Origin: Pseudomonadota bacterium
GTDB taxonomy: Bacteria > Pseudomonadota > Gammaproteobacteria > Steroidobacterales > Steroidobacteraceae
Assembly: GCA_021850555.1 (NCBI GenBank)
Contig: JAJZLX010000184.1
Location: 1-28,299 of the forward strand
Reading direction: 5' to 3'
Length of the DNA: 28,299 nt
Shown here piece after piece: positions 7,705-16,938 of the stretch. Position numbers and translations under genes: made by a program. Below the pieces are notes generated by a model. That model did not search any database and was not told where the DNA came from. It saw nothing but the letters and a program-made list of their open reading frames with translations. Position 1 is the first letter of the stretch; each line of letters opens with the position of its first letter.

Positions 7705-8145
7705 ATGAGCCTGATTCGATGGGATCCCTTTGCGGATGTCGAGAGTCTGTTCAACCGCATGCTGCCGCGGCTCGGCCGCGGTCCGCGCCTGTCGCTGGAG
7801 GAAGACGGCGGAGTCACCTTCGAGTGGTCGCCATCGGCCGACATCAGCGAGACCGAAAAGGAGTACCTGGTCCGCGCCGATCTGCCCGGAATGAAGAAGG
7901 AAGACGTGAAGGTCACCTTCAGCGACGGGCTGCTCACCATCCAGGGCGAGCGCAAGCAGCACAAGGAAGAGACCAACGAGAAGTTCCACCGGGTGGAGAA
8001 CTCCTACGGTAGCTTCAGCCGCGCCTTTAGCTTGCCGGACAACATCAAGGCCGATGCGATCCGCTGCGAGAGCAAGGATGGGGTGCTGAGCGTGCACATC
8101 CCGAAGGCCGAGCAGAAGAAGCCGAAGGAAATCACGATCCAGTGA
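7705..8145 (+). CDS. hsp20: Small heat shock protein, Hsp20 / alpha-crystallin family
   Basis: The 146-residue protein is an ATP-independent chaperone that holds unfolded proteins in large oligomers in the cytoplasm. The N-terminus MSLIRWDPFADVESLFNRM is typical of the class A bacterial group. The alpha-crystallin domain runs from about residue 40 to 135 with the conserved ADLPGMKKEDVKV and DGVLSVHIPK segments. The C-terminal tail holds KKPKEITIQ, where an I-x-I anchor binds neighbouring subunits. GGGAG lies 8-12 bases before the ATG. It is a single-gene unit, closed by a strong hairpin downstream, with an FNR/ANR-like box and a possible promoter upstream. No clear sigma-32 promoter was seen. 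Confidence 0.95.
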   Translation: MSLIRWDPFADVESLFNRMLPRLGRGPRLSLEEDGGVTFEWSPSADISETEKEYLVRADLPGMKKEDVKVTFSDGLLTIQGERKQHKEETNEKFHRVENSYGSFSRAFSLPDNIKADAIRCESKDGVLSVHIPKAEQKKPKEITIQ

Positions 8146-8238
8146 TCGCAGGAAGCGCCGGATCGCGTGTCGAGCGAGGCACGGACATCTTCAAGGACCC
8201 GTGCCGCTGGTGCGAGCGGCTCACAGGAGAGGGAGCCG

Positions 8239-8275
8239 CGGACTGCCGCCTCGTACGAGGCGGCAGTCCGTTTTC
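8239..8275 (+). terminator. Rho-independent terminator: 32-bp perfect palindrome plus T-run
   Basis: Positions 8239-8270 form a perfect palindrome whose left half ends GCCGCCTCGT, giving a 14-bp GC-rich stem with a GTAC loop in RNA. TTTT follows on the plus strand, so it terminates the hsp20 transcript. The convergent helicase gene stops six bases away on the other strand; there is no T-run on that side, but the hairpin may still protect or end that mRNA. Confidence 0.85.
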
Positions 8276-8276
8276 G

Positions 8277-9746
8277 CTACGCCCGCCTCCAGCCTCCATC
8301 TGACCGTCCGCGCCCGGCGTTGCCGTGTGGCGCGCGGCGCTCCGGGCTCGATTGCCTCCCCTGATGATGCGGGCCGCGGTGAACGTGACCGCCGTGCGCG
8401 TGGCTCGCCGGCGAGCCGTTTTCCTGACGGTTGCCACCGGCGTTGCGGCGATCGTCCTGCCGCGGCCGTGAATCCCGGTGCTCTCCCGGCGCCTCGCCGC
8501 GGCCGCGACTGACGCCGCGGTCCGGCCGCCGGCTCCTGCCCGCCGGGCCGGTGCGGGGCGATGCCCGCTCGGCTCCCCGCTCGCTCTCGGGCGCGGCGTC
8601 GGCCGCGCTCGCCACGATCGGAAACTGCGGCAGCGCCGCGACCGTGATGGCCCGCTTCAACAGCCTCTCGATATCACGCAGCAGAGGCGCCTCATCGGGT
8701 GAGACCAGTGAAATCGCCGAGCCCGCGGCGCCGGCGCGGGCCGTGCGCCCGATACGATGAACGTAGTCCTCGGGAACATTGGGCAGCTCGAAGTTCACCA
8801 CGTGGGGCAGCTCTTTGATGTCGAGACCGCGCGCGGCGACCTCGGTGGCAACCAGCGCCGTGACGCGATAACCCTTGAAATCCTCCAGCGCCCGCACTCG
8901 CGCACTCTGGCTCTTGTTGCCGTGGATGGCGGCCGCGACAATGCCGGCGCCCTCGAGCTGCTTGGCGAGGCGATTGGCTCCGTGCTTGGTGCGGGTGAAC
9001 ACCAACACCTGCTGCCAGTTGCCCTCCTGGATCAGATGGGCCAGCAAGTGCCGCTTGTGCTCCTTCGCGACCCGGTACAGGCACTGCTCGACGCGCTCGG
9101 CGGTGGAGTTGCGACTCGCCACCTCCACGGTCGTGGGATTGCGCAGGAAGCGCTGGGCCAAAGTGCGGATATCCTCCGAATAGGTGGCCGAGAACATCAG
9201 GTTCTGCCGCTCGGGGGGCAGAAGCTTCAGTACCTGGCGGATCGCATGGATGAAGCCCATGTCGAGCATCCGGTCCGCCTCATCGAGCACGAACTGGCCG
9301 ATGCGGCTCAACGAGAGCGCGCCCTGCTCGGCGAGATCGAGCAGCCTGCCGGGCGTGGCGATGAGCAGATCGCAGCCCCGACGCAACTCCTCGATCTGTG
9401 GATTGATGCCGACGCCGCCGAAAACGACCGCCGTGCGGATATCAAGATGACGGCCGTAGACCCGGGCGTTGTCGGCGACCTGGGCGGCGAGCTCGCGGGT
9501 CGGCGTCAACACCAGAGCGCGCGGCAGCTTGCGCGGGGCGCCCGCCTCGGCCTTGGCCAGACGCTGCAGGATGGGCAGCACGAAGGCCGCCGTCTTGCCC
9601 GTGCCCGTCTGAGCGGCGGCCAGCACGTCGCGTCCGGCGAGGATGGCCGGGATGGCCTGGGATTGGATGGGAGTGCAGGATGCGTAGCCCTTCTCGGATA
9701 CGGCACGCAGCAGCTCGGGCGAAAGCCCGAGATCGGAAAATGACAT
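8277..9746 (-). CDS. rhlE: DEAD-box ATP-dependent RNA helicase, RhlE family
   Basis: The 489-residue cytoplasmic helicase unwinds RNA during ribosome assembly and mRNA turnover. Motifs are in order: Q motif ([13 protein letters not shown]), Walker [23 protein letters not shown] (in LDEADRMLD), SAT, then the second RecA domain with [27 protein letters not shown] and [10 protein letters not shown]. The last 120 or so residues are Arg/Gly/His-rich and disordered, as in RhlE/RhlB-type enzymes that bind RNA or RNase E. The ATG at 9746 follows AAGAGG with good spacing; a longer in-frame start at 9827 has no such support. It is divergent from uup across about 230 bp containing an inverted repeat. 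Confidence 0.95.
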   Translation of the reverse strand: MSFSDLGLSPELLRAVSEKGYASCTPIQSQAIPAILAGRDVLAAAQTGTGKTAAFVLPILQRLAKAEAGAPRKLPRALVLTPTRELAAQVADNARVYGRHLDIRTAVVFGGVGINPQIEELRRGCDLLIATPGRLLDLAEQGALSLSRIGQFVLDEADRMLDMGFIHAIRQVLKLLPPERQNLMFSATYSEDIRTLAQRFLRNPTTVEVASRNSTAERVEQCLYRVAKEHKRHLLAHLIQEGNWQQVLVFTRTKHGANRLAKQLEGAGIVAAAIHGNKSQSARVRALEDFKGYRVTALVATEVAARGLDIKELPHVVNFELPNVPEDYVHRIGRTARAGAAGSAISLVSPDEAPLLRDIERLLKRAITVAALPQFPIVASAADAAPESERGAERASPRTGPAGRSRRPDRGVSRGRGEAPGEHRDSRPRQDDRRNAGGNRQENGSPASHAHGGHVHRGPHHQGRQSSPERRAPHGNAGRGRSDGGWRRA

Positions 9747-9909
9747 GAATACCTCTTTGGTCAACCCGCGCGAACGGCCGGCGTTGCGCCGGATACCGGC
9801 GAGCCTGATCGAGGCCGTGGCGGTCAAAGCGAGGGAATGTGATAGTTATCGAAGTGAAGCCGGGAAAGGCTAGACCGCGAGCGAGGCAGGCGCAGACCGC
9901 TGCGCGCCT

Positions 9910-9935
9910 GTATAGTCTTGCGGCATCGACTATAC
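9910..9935. promoter_or_regulatory. 8-bp inverted repeat with embedded -10-like hexamers
   Basis: GTATAGTC (9910-9917) and GACTATAC (9928-9935) are perfect inverted copies separated by 10 bp. Each arm contains TATAGT, a good -10 hexamer, one on each strand, in the divergent region between rhlE and uup. This could be an operator for a dimeric regulator over divergent promoters. No convincing -35 partner was found for either strand, so the role is open. Confidence 0.4.
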
Positions 9936-9977
9936 CGATCCGCCGCCCTCAAGTCCATCTTCCTTTCCATCGACCCG

Positions 9978-11891
9978 ATGTCTCTCCTCACTCTTCGCGA
10001 CGCGCACCTCACTTTCGGCGAGCGCCCTCTTCTTGACGGCGCGCAGCTCATGATCCATCCCGGCGAGCGCCTCGGCTTCATCGGTCGCAACGGCACGGGC
10101 AAATCGACCGTGCTGCGGATCATCGCGGGCTTGATTGCGCTCGAGGAGGGCGAGCTCGAGCGCCGCGCCAGCCTGCGCGTCGCGATGGTCGAGCAGGAGC
10201 CGGTGCTGCCCGCCGAGGCGGACCTGAGGGCGAGTCTGCTCGAGAGAGCCCGAGCCCTGCCTCACTCGGCCGCCTTCACCGCCGAGCAGCTGCACGGCGC
10301 GGACCGGGACCGATGGCACATGGAATCGCGGCTCACGGAGTTCCTGCACCGCTTCGGACTGACGGGCACCGAGAGCCCGCAGGGCTGCTCGGGCGGTGAG
10401 TGCAAGCGCGCCGCCCTCGCCCTCGCGCTCGCCTCCGCGCCGCAGCTGCTGCTGCTCGATGAGCCCACCAACCACCTCGATATCGACGGCATCGGCGCGC
10501 TCGAGGAGCAGGTGTTGAAAGCCCCCGCGGCCGTGATCGTCACCCATGACCGCGCGTTCCTCGATGCCACCGCCACGCGCATCGTCGAGCTCGATCGCGG
10601 CTGTCTGCGCTCGTATCCGGGCAACTTCGCCGCCTACGAGGCCCGGCGCGATGAGCAGATCGCGGCGGAGGACCTGGCGCGCCGGCGCTTCGAGAAATTC
10701 TGGCAGCAGGAGGAGGTATGGATCCGCAAGGGCGTCGAAGCGCGGCGCACACGCAACGAGGGGCGCGTCAGGCGACTCGAGCACCTGCGTGAAGCCCGTG
10801 CCGAGCGCCGCGATCGGCTCGGCAACATCAAGCTGGCGATGGATTGCGGCGAGCGCTCGGGGCGGCTGGTCGCGGAGCTCACCGGCGTCGGCCACTCGTT
10901 CTCGGGGAAACCGCTCATCGAGGGGCTCTCGACCCGCATCATGCGCGGCGACCGGGTCGGGCTCATCGGAGCGAACGGCGCCGGCAAGTCGACGCTGATC
11001 CGCATCATCCTCGGGGAGCTTGCGCCCGAGCGCGGCTCGATCCGCCTCGGCACCAACCTCAAAGTCGCCTACTTCGACCAGATGCGCGAGCGGCTCGATC
11101 CCGAATCGACGCTCGCCGATGCGATCAGTCCGGGCTCGGACTGGATCACCGTCGGCGAGGAGCGCAAGCATGTCATGACGTATCTCGGCGATTTCCTCTT
11201 CCCGGCGCACCGGGCGAAGTCTCCCGTCAAGATGCTCTCCGGAGGCGAGCGCAACCGGCTGTTTCTCGCGCGTCTGTTTGCCCGGCCGGCCAATCTCCTG
11301 GTGCTCGATGAGCCGACCAACGATCTTGACATCGAGTCGCTCGAGCTCCTCGAGCAGCGCCTGCAGGACTACCCCGGGACGCTGCTGCTCGTCAGCCACG
11401 ACCGGCGGTTCCTCGACAACGTCGTGACCCAGACGTTGGCTGCCGAAGGCGGCGGACTCTGGCGCGCCTACGTGGGCGGCTACTCCGACTGGCTGCGGCA
11501 GCGCCCGCAGCCCGCCGTCGGGACCCGCGAAGCGGGCGATATGCGCAAGCCCCCTGCCGCCACCCAGGACGCCGCTTCACCCCCCGCCGCATCGTCGGCG
11601 CGAGCAAGCCCCGCGAAGCGTGCCCGGCTGGGATACCTCGAGGGGCGCGAGCTCAGTGCGCTGCCCGGGCAGATCGAGGCGCTCGAGCGGGAACAGACTG
11701 AGCTCTCCACCCGGATGAGCGATCCGGCGTACCACGCCCGAGATCCCGAGCGGATACGCGCCGATACGCGCAGGCTCGAGGAAATCGAATCCGATCTCGC
11801 CGCCAAGTACGCCCGCTGGGAGACGCTCGAGGCGCGCGCGGCGGGTCAGGCCGGCGCCGCCGCAAGCGCGGTCTTCGGGCGCACCCCATAG
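9978..11891 (+). CDS. uup: ABC-F family ATPase Uup
   Basis: The 637-residue soluble protein has two ABC ATPase domains and no membrane segment. Domain 1 has Walker A GRNGTGKST, signature SGGECKRAAL and Walker B LLLLDEPTNHLD. Domain 2 has GANGAGKST, SGGERNRLFL and LLVLDEPTNDLD. The C-terminal 100 residues contain a charged helical segment (QIEALEREQTELSTRM, then RIRADTRRLEEIESDL) matching the coiled-coil DNA-binding domain of Uup rather than EttA or YheS. ABC-F proteins act on the ribosome. Uup is also linked to transposon precise excision and replication-fork processing. The first signature motif has Cys at a position usually occupied by Gln or Arg. The ATG at 9978 starts directly at the conserved SLLTLRDAHLTFG segment. 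The 3' end overlaps the convergent usp gene by 46 bp. Confidence 0.93.
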   Translation: MSLLTLRDAHLTFGERPLLDGAQLMIHPGERLGFIGRNGTGKSTVLRIIAGLIALEEGELERRASLRVAMVEQEPVLPAEADLRASLLERARALPHSAAFTAEQLHGADRDRWHMESRLTEFLHRFGLTGTESPQGCSGGECKRAALALALASAPQLLLLDEPTNHLDIDGIGALEEQVLKAPAAVIVTHDRAFLDATATRIVELDRGCLRSYPGNFAAYEARRDEQIAAEDLARRRFEKFWQQEEVWIRKGVEARRTRNEGRVRRLEHLREARAERRDRLGNIKLAMDCGERSGRLVAELTGVGHSFSGKPLIEGLSTRIMRGDRVGLIGANGAGKSTLIRIILGELAPERGSIRLGTNLKVAYFDQMRERLDPESTLADAISPGSDWITVGEERKHVMTYLGDFLFPAHRAKSPVKMLSGGERNRLFLARLFARPANLLVLDEPTNDLDIESLELLEQRLQDYPGTLLLVSHDRRFLDNVVTQTLAAEGGGLWRAYVGGYSDWLRQRPQPAVGTREAGDMRKPPAATQDAASPPAASSARASPAKRARLGYLEGRELSALPGQIEALEREQTELSTRMSDPAYHARDPERIRADTRRLEEIESDLAAKYARWETLEARAAGQAGAAASAVFGRTP

Positions 11892-12754
11892 GGGTAGGAG
11901 CCCGGCTTGACCAGCACGAAGTCGCACTCGAGGCCCTCGACGAGGACCGAGGTCAGTGTTCCCACGAGGCTCACCGCGCTCGGGCGATGAGTCAGCGCGC
12001 CGAGGACCATGACGTCATAGTTGCGCGCCGCCGCGAAGCCCGACAGCTCCCGTTCGGGATGTCCCGCGAGGATGTGCACGTGACCGGGCTCGATGCCTGC
12101 CTCGCGGGTAAGCCCGTGCAGCTTTTCCGCCCGGGCCCGGCTGACAGGCTCATCCGGCGCCGTGCGCTCCGCGTAGGCAACGTCCAGATCGGCATCGGTC
12201 GCCCGCGCCAGGTCTTTCGCAACCTGGAGGATGGTATCGGCCAGACCCTTGGTCTCCTCTTCCTCCGATACGTCGATCGCGGTGGCGATCCGCATCTTCT
12301 TGCTCCAGTGCCTGGCCCGGACCAGCACGAGCGTCGCCGGACAGGTACGCATGAGCTGCCAGTCGTTGGCGTCGAATGCGCTGTGACTCGGCCGGCCGCC
12401 GCCGGCGGCCTTGATGACCAGCGCCGGGTCGCTCCTTTGCACCTTGCGCAGGATGCCCTCGTACAGCGGGCTCTCGCAGCTTGCGTCGACCGAAAAGGGT
12501 ATCTCCCCGAGGCCGATCAGATCTTTGTGCCGCAACTGGTGTTCCCGTGCCCGCTTGATGCAGTCCTGCAGCACCTTCTCCTCGAAGCCGCGCGAATCGT
12601 ACGCGTGCTTCAGCTCGTAGGCCTGCTCGGCATCGCATACGAACAACTCGAGCCCCGTGCCAAGCGCGCGCGCCAGCCGCACGGCCTTCACCATCAGCAC
12701 CGGATCGGCCTCGCAACGGCCGGTGACGACCAGAATCGACCTTAATTTTCCCAT
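11846..12754 (-). CDS. Tandem universal stress protein
   Basis: The 302-residue protein consists of two Usp-like halves. The first starts LRSILVVTGRCEADPVLMVKAVRLARALG, the second near MRIATAIDVSEEEETKGLADTILQVAKDLA, and the end reads VLGALTHRPSAVSLVGTLTSVLVEGL followed by FVLVKP. The ATP-loop glycines are mostly lost, as in UspE, so it is probably not an ATP-binding Usp. The ATG at 12754 immediately precedes the fold; an upstream start at 12799 only adds low-complexity residues. The gene is divergent from the hybrid histidine kinase with about 240 bp between them, and its last 46 bp overlap the 3' end of uup in antisense. It is the second of three usp genes in this window, suggesting a shared stress regulon. 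Confidence 0.85.
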   Translation of the reverse strand: MGKLRSILVVTGRCEADPVLMVKAVRLARALGTGLELFVCDAEQAYELKHAYDSRGFEEKVLQDCIKRAREHQLRHKDLIGLGEIPFSVDASCESPLYEGILRKVQRSDPALVIKAAGGGRPSHSAFDANDWQLMRTCPATLVLVRARHWSKKMRIATAIDVSEEEETKGLADTILQVAKDLARATDADLDVAYAERTAPDEPVSRARAEKLHGLTREAGIEPGHVHILAGHPERELSGFAAARNYDVMVLGALTHRPSAVSLVGTLTSVLVEGLECDFVLVKPGSYPYGVRPKTALAAAPA

Positions 12755-12993
12755 CGCCCGCGCACCATCGGCAGCCCTACCGGCCTCAGCCGGACACACC
12801 CGTCAGGATCACGCTCTCACAAATGCCCGCGCGGCTCCATCCGCACTCTCAACGACCGCGATAGCCGCTTTCACGCATTTCGCCCCACGCCTTTCGCACG
12901 CACCCCAACACTATGAGACCGCCGTGAATCCATCGGGCGCCATAGGTACTTTCGCGTATATCTGACGCCGCTTCGGCACAGTCAAGCTAGATC

Positions 12994-14541
12994 ATGCCCT
13001 TACGAGATCTCCTGCCACCACAGGTGCTGCCGCGGGTGCTCGAGTGCGCGCCGGATGCGATGCTCGTCGCCGATGCGGCGGGCACGATCCTGTTCGCCAG
13101 CCGCCAGGCCTGCGCGCTGCTCGGCTACGAGGCAGGCGAGATCTGCGGCTGCAGCATCGAGCAGCTCATGCCTGAGCGATTCCGCGCGCAGCACGCCGGC
13201 TACCGCGACCACTTCTCCACGCAGCAGCGAACGCGCCCCATGGGAACGGGCCTCATTCTGCTCGCCTGCCGCCGGGACGGGGCCGAGATCCCCGTCGAGA
13301 TCAGCTTGAGCCCCATCCGTTACGGCGAGCAGGTGCTGACGGTGGCCGCGATGCGCAACGTGACGGATCGCCAGCGCGAGCAGGCCGAGCTCATCGCCGC
13401 GCGCGAGGCCGCCGAGGCCGCACGCCGCAGCGCCAACGAGGCGCGTGAGGCGGCCAACCGCGCCAATCAGGCCAAGAGCCGTTTTCTCACGACCGCAAGT
13501 CACGATCTACGCCAGCCGCTTCAATCGCTTGCGCTGCTCAATGGCACGCTGCGCCAGCTGGTGAGGGAGGGCGATGCGCTCAACGCCGTGTCGCGCCAGG
13601 ACGAGGCGATTGACGCGATGTCGCGGCTGCTGAGCGCCCTGCTCGACATCAGCCGGCTCGAGTCCGGTGCGATCAAGCCGAGCCCCAAGGACTTCCCCGT
13701 CGCGGAGCTGTTTCTTGCCGTGCACAGCGAGTTCTCCGGCCTCACCGCCGCCCAGGGCCTCACGCTCGAGATCACGCCCTCGGCGCACATCGTACACAGC
13801 GACCCGGTGCTGGTCGCTCAGATCCTGAACCACCTGGTCACGAACGCGGTGCAGTACACGCCGCACGGCCACGTGCGCTTGAGCGCCGAAACCCTCTCCG
13901 GGCAGGTCCGCATCCAGATCGAGGACAGCGGCATTGGGATTGCGTCCGAGGAGTTGCCGCGCATCTATGACGAGTTCTACCAGATCGAGACCGGCTACCG
14001 CATCGCCCGCCGCGGCAGCGGGCTGGGCCTTAGCATCGTGCGCCGGCTCGTGAGGCTTCTCGATCTGGAGCTCGAGGCGAGCTCGACAGTCGGACGCGGC
14101 TCGGTGTTTTCACTGACGCTGCCCGGCCGGGAGAGCCGTCCGACGCCGGACCGGACGCCGGCTCCGTCCGCTCCCATCGAGGCACCCCGGGTGATGGTTC
14201 TCGAGGATGACCCTGCAGTGCGCAGCGCAACCCGGCTGCTGCTGAAAGTGCACGGCTACGATGTGCGCACCGCCGCCACGATCGGGGAGGCCCTCGAGGC
14301 GGCCCGCGAGCAGGCCATCGAGCTGCTCATCACCGACTATCACCTGTGCGGCGGCGAGACGGGCATCCAGGCCATCACCGCCCTGCGCGAGCTGCTCGGC
14401 CCGCAGCTGAAGGCCATCCTGGTGACAGGAGACCTCGCCGCGGCAAGCGGGCTCGAGCGCGACTCGCGCCTTCGCCTCCTTGCCAAACCCATCCACGCCG
14501 AGCAGCTGATCGGCACCGTGCAGGCGCTGTGCGGCGCCTGA
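12994..14541 (+). CDS. Hybrid sensor histidine kinase (PAS-HisKA-HATPase-REC)
   Basis: The 515-residue protein senses an unknown signal and relays phosphate to its own receiver. Domains in order are a PAS domain (about 10-125, starting [23 protein letters not shown]), a coiled linker rich in Ala/Arg/Glu (125-160), HisKA with His170 in [13 protein letters not shown], HATPase with [17 protein letters not shown] and GSGLGL, and a receiver domain with [10 protein letters not shown] and phospho-acceptor Asp448 in LLITDYHL. There is no membrane segment, so sensing is cytoplasmic; no heme- or flavin-binding motif could be named. It is an orphan: no output regulator is adjacent, so it may signal to an Hpt protein or another regulator elsewhere. 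It is divergent from a usp gene. The ATG at 12994 lacks a strong ribosome binding site. Confidence 0.92.
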   Translation: MPLRDLLPPQVLPRVLECAPDAMLVADAAGTILFASRQACALLGYEAGEICGCSIEQLMPERFRAQHAGYRDHFSTQQRTRPMGTGLILLACRRDGAEIPVEISLSPIRYGEQVLTVAAMRNVTDRQREQAELIAAREAAEAARRSANEAREAANRANQAKSRFLTTASHDLRQPLQSLALLNGTLRQLVREGDALNAVSRQDEAIDAMSRLLSALLDISRLESGAIKPSPKDFPVAELFLAVHSEFSGLTAAQGLTLEITPSAHIVHSDPVLVAQILNHLVTNAVQYTPHGHVRLSAETLSGQVRIQIEDSGIGIASEELPRIYDEFYQIETGYRIARRGSGLGLSIVRRLVRLLDLELEASSTVGRGSVFSLTLPGRESRPTPDRTPAPSAPIEAPRVMVLEDDPAVRSATRLLLKVHGYDVRTAATIGEALEAAREQAIELLITDYHLCGGETGIQAITALRELLGPQLKAILVTGDLAAASGLERDSRLRLLAKPIHAEQLIGTVQALCGA

Positions 14542-14581
14542 AGGGCATCGGACAGCCCTCTGGCCCGGACCCCGGCGCCGC

Positions 14582-16318
14582 TCAGCGCAGATACGCCTCG
14601 GTGGCGTACCTGCGCATCATCCGATGGCTGTTGAAATACGCCGCGTTGGTGCCGATGGTCGCCTTCATCAATCTCACCCAGCCGCGCGGATCGCCGCTGT
14701 AGCCGTAGTAAAGCGGCAGCACGGTGTGCGCGAGCTTCTCGTAGAGCGAGCCGGCATCCTCGATCGCCCAGCCGGTGACCCCCTCGATGCAGCCCTCGAC
14801 CCACCAGCCATCCAGCTGCGAGAGGCTCGGCACGCCGTTCATCGCGGCCTTCATGCCGCTCGTGCCGGAGGCCTCGAGGGGGGGGAGCGGCGTGTTGAGC
14901 CAGATGTCGGCGCCGGAGACCAGAAGCAGCGCCAGGTCGAGGTCGTAGTCCGGCAGGTACACCACCGGGACCGCACCCGCAAGCTCGCGGGCGCGCTCAT
15001 GCAGCAGCGCAATCAGGCGCTTGCCCTCCTCGTCGCGCGGATGCGCCTTGCCGGCGAGCACGATCTGTACGGGGTGCTCGTGCGCGACCGAGCGCAGCCG
15101 GGTGAGGTCCGAGAACAGCAGGTCCGGACGCTTGTAGGCGGTCATGCGACGCGCGAATCCCAGCGTCGCCACGTTGGCCTGCAGCGTCACGCCGGTCAGC
15201 TCATGCACCCTATCGATGAGCGCCCGCTTCGCCTTGGCATGGGCCTCGAGCAGCGAGGCGTCGGGAATGCCGTGTACCCTGCCGAGCAGCTCCGGCTCGT
15301 GGCACCAGCCGGGCACGAAGCGGTCGTACAGCTCACGAAAGCTCGCCGCGCTCCAGCTGTAGGGATGCACGCCGTTGGTGATGGCCCGCACCTGGTAGCC
15401 GGGATACATCTTGGAGGACACCTCGGCATGGCGCTTGGCGACACCGTTGACGAAATCGCTGATGCTGAGGGCGAGCTGCGTCATGTTGAGCTCGTTCGCC
15501 CCGCCGAGCGAGGTCAGGACGGAGAAATCGATCGGCCCGTGCTCCGCGCCCGGCTGCCCGGGCATCGGCGCCCCGTGATTGTTGTGCACGTACGCGCTGC
15601 TCGCGAACAGACGCTTCACCAGATCGTAGGAGAATCGGTCGTGTCCGGCCTCGACCGGAGTATGGGTCGTGAAGCGGCACAGATCCCGCGCTCTCGGCAG
15701 ATCGTAAGGCGCCTCGCCCGGGCGCACGTCATCGGCGGGATAGGCGAAGTGGCGCAGCAGCTCCACGCCGAGAAGCGCGGAGTGGCCCTCGTTCATGTGA
15801 TAGGCGCTGATCTCGAAGCCGAGCGCCCGCAGGATGCGTACGCCGCCGAAGCCGAGCACCATCTCCTGCTCGAGCCGGTAGACCTCATCGCCCCCGTAGA
15901 GGTAGTGGGTGATCTGCCGGTCATCGTCGCGGTTTTCCGGCAGGTCGGTGTCGAGCAGCAGGACCGGGGCGCGCCCGCCCATGCGGGTCTCGATGACATA
16001 CAGCCACACGCTCACCCACACCGGCCGGTCCTCGATGCGCACGGCCACTTTGGCATCGAGCCGCTGCGCCCAGCGGGCCGGATCCCAGGTCGCCGGTCGC
16101 TCGATCTGATGGCCGCCGGAGTCGATCTCCTGGCGGAAGTATCCGGCGCGGCTCACCAGGGTCACGCCGACGAGCGGCAGGCTCAGGTCGGCAGCCGAGC
16201 GCAGCGTGTCCCCGGCGAGCACTCCGAGCCCTCCCGCGTAAGTCGGGATCTCGTTGCGCAGGGCGATCTCCATGGAGAAATACGCCACCCGGGGCAGGCT
16301 CAGAAACTCATCGAGCAC
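14582..16318 (-). CDS. glgP: Alpha-glucan (glycogen) phosphorylase, short form
   Basis: This enzyme releases glucose-1-phosphate from glycogen or maltodextrin using phosphate and pyridoxal phosphate. The 578-residue sequence begins [20 protein letters not shown], typical of the TIGR02094 alpha-glucan phosphorylase branch. It contains [21 protein letters not shown] and [15 protein letters not shown], and has the PLP lysine in [11 protein letters not shown] (Lys490). The family usually has 700-850 residues, so this is a compact member. The start is GTG at 16318, decided by GGAGGTGA five bases upstream; the first ATG-like options lie outside the ribosome-binding context. It sits 84 bp behind the host-attachment-family gene on the same strand, likely one operon. 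No glycogen synthesis genes are nearby, which suggests use of stored glucan under energy limitation. Confidence 0.93.
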   Translation of the reverse strand: MLDEFLSLPRVAYFSMEIALRNEIPTYAGGLGVLAGDTLRSAADLSLPLVGVTLVSRAGYFRQEIDSGGHQIERPATWDPARWAQRLDAKVAVRIEDRPVWVSVWLYVIETRMGGRAPVLLLDTDLPENRDDDRQITHYLYGGDEVYRLEQEMVLGFGGVRILRALGFEISAYHMNEGHSALLGVELLRHFAYPADDVRPGEAPYDLPRARDLCRFTTHTPVEAGHDRFSYDLVKRLFASSAYVHNNHGAPMPGQPGAEHGPIDFSVLTSLGGANELNMTQLALSISDFVNGVAKRHAEVSSKMYPGYQVRAITNGVHPYSWSAASFRELYDRFVPGWCHEPELLGRVHGIPDASLLEAHAKAKRALIDRVHELTGVTLQANVATLGFARRMTAYKRPDLLFSDLTRLRSVAHEHPVQIVLAGKAHPRDEEGKRLIALLHERARELAGAVPVVYLPDYDLDLALLLVSGADIWLNTPLPPLEASGTSGMKAAMNGVPSLSQLDGWWVEGCIEGVTGWAIEDAGSLYEKLAHTVLPLYYGYSGDPRGWVRLMKATIGTNAAYFNSHRMMRRYATEAYLR

Positions 16319-16402
16319 AATGTCACCTCCACTCCGGCACGCTCCCTTCGGTGGCACCGGACGGTGGATCGTTGCGGCTGCGCCGCGGGAAACCCTCGGC
16401 CC

Positions 16403-16873
16403 CTATCTCAGCGCCAGCGGCGGCAGATGCGCCCGTACCACGTCCTCGGCCTGATGCACCAGGTCCTTCGGAACCTCCGCTGCGACGCTCGCCTCGAGCT
16501 CGGGCGACAGCGCCTTGCGGATCATGCCGAGAAACTTAGGCTCCGCCATGAGCACGATTCGATCGATGCTGCCCTCACGCTGCGCGAGCGCCAGCTCCTG
16601 AGCGATGCGGCGCGCAAAGAGCGTCGCCACGTGCCGATGCGGCCGGCGCTCCCCCTCTCCGCCCGTCCCATGATGCGCGACCGCGCCGCGACGGCCGCTC
16701 GCCGCGGGCGCATGGTCGAACACCCGGCCCGGCCGGTCGGAGACCAGGTCCCGGTCGTGCAGGCGGGCACGGGCCTCAGACAACCGGCCGGCCGGATGCA
16801 GAGCCGGATCGGGCGGCTCGGTGTCATAAAAACGCGCCTCGGCCTGATCCGCCACCACGATTCGTACGCGCAT
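16403..16873 (-). CDS. Host attachment protein family (Host_attach, eRF1-like fold)
   Basis: The 156-residue protein starts MRVRIVVADQAEARFYDTE. It has a His-rich middle (AVAHHGTGGEGERRPHRH) and ends with FARRIAQELALAQREGSIDRIVLMAEPKFLGMIRKAL and a C-terminal helix, the pattern of the Host_attach family. The family was named after an Agrobacterium attachment mutant; related baeRF-type proteins share a fold with eRF1 and may act on stalled ribosomes, but no activity is established. The ATG at 16873 follows GGGAGG; the longer frame to 17020 is not supported. It precedes glgP in the same direction, and a possible promoter lies at 16911-16938. Occurrence beside usp genes is suggestive of a stress role. 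Confidence 0.82.
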   Translation of the reverse strand: MRVRIVVADQAEARFYDTEPPDPALHPAGRLSEARARLHDRDLVSDRPGRVFDHAPAASGRRGAVAHHGTGGEGERRPHRHVATLFARRIAQELALAQREGSIDRIVLMAEPKFLGMIRKALSPELEASVAAEVPKDLVHQAEDVVRAHLPPLALR

Positions 16874-16910
16874 CGAACTGCCTCCCGTCATCACAGCCCC
16901 CAGGGCGATC

Positions 16911-16938
16911 ACTGTACGCGACCGCGGCGGCGCGCCAA
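16911..16938 (-). promoter_or_regulatory. Possible sigma-70-type promoter for host-attachment/glgP operon
   Basis: On the minus strand TTGGCG (16938-16933) is followed after 16 bp by TACAGT (16916-16911), a fair -35/-10 pair about 38 bp before the start codon. The -35 hexamer overlaps one arm of the 13-bp inverted repeat described separately. The match is moderate. Confidence 0.3.

Noticed and set aside
9930..11399. A 489-codon open frame antisense to uup
   Set aside because: No domain structure, while the plus strand encodes two complete ABC domains.
14542..14581. A terminator between the hybrid kinase and glgP
   Set aside because: AGGGC and GCCCT could pair over an 8-base loop, but the stem is short and no T-run follows on either strand.
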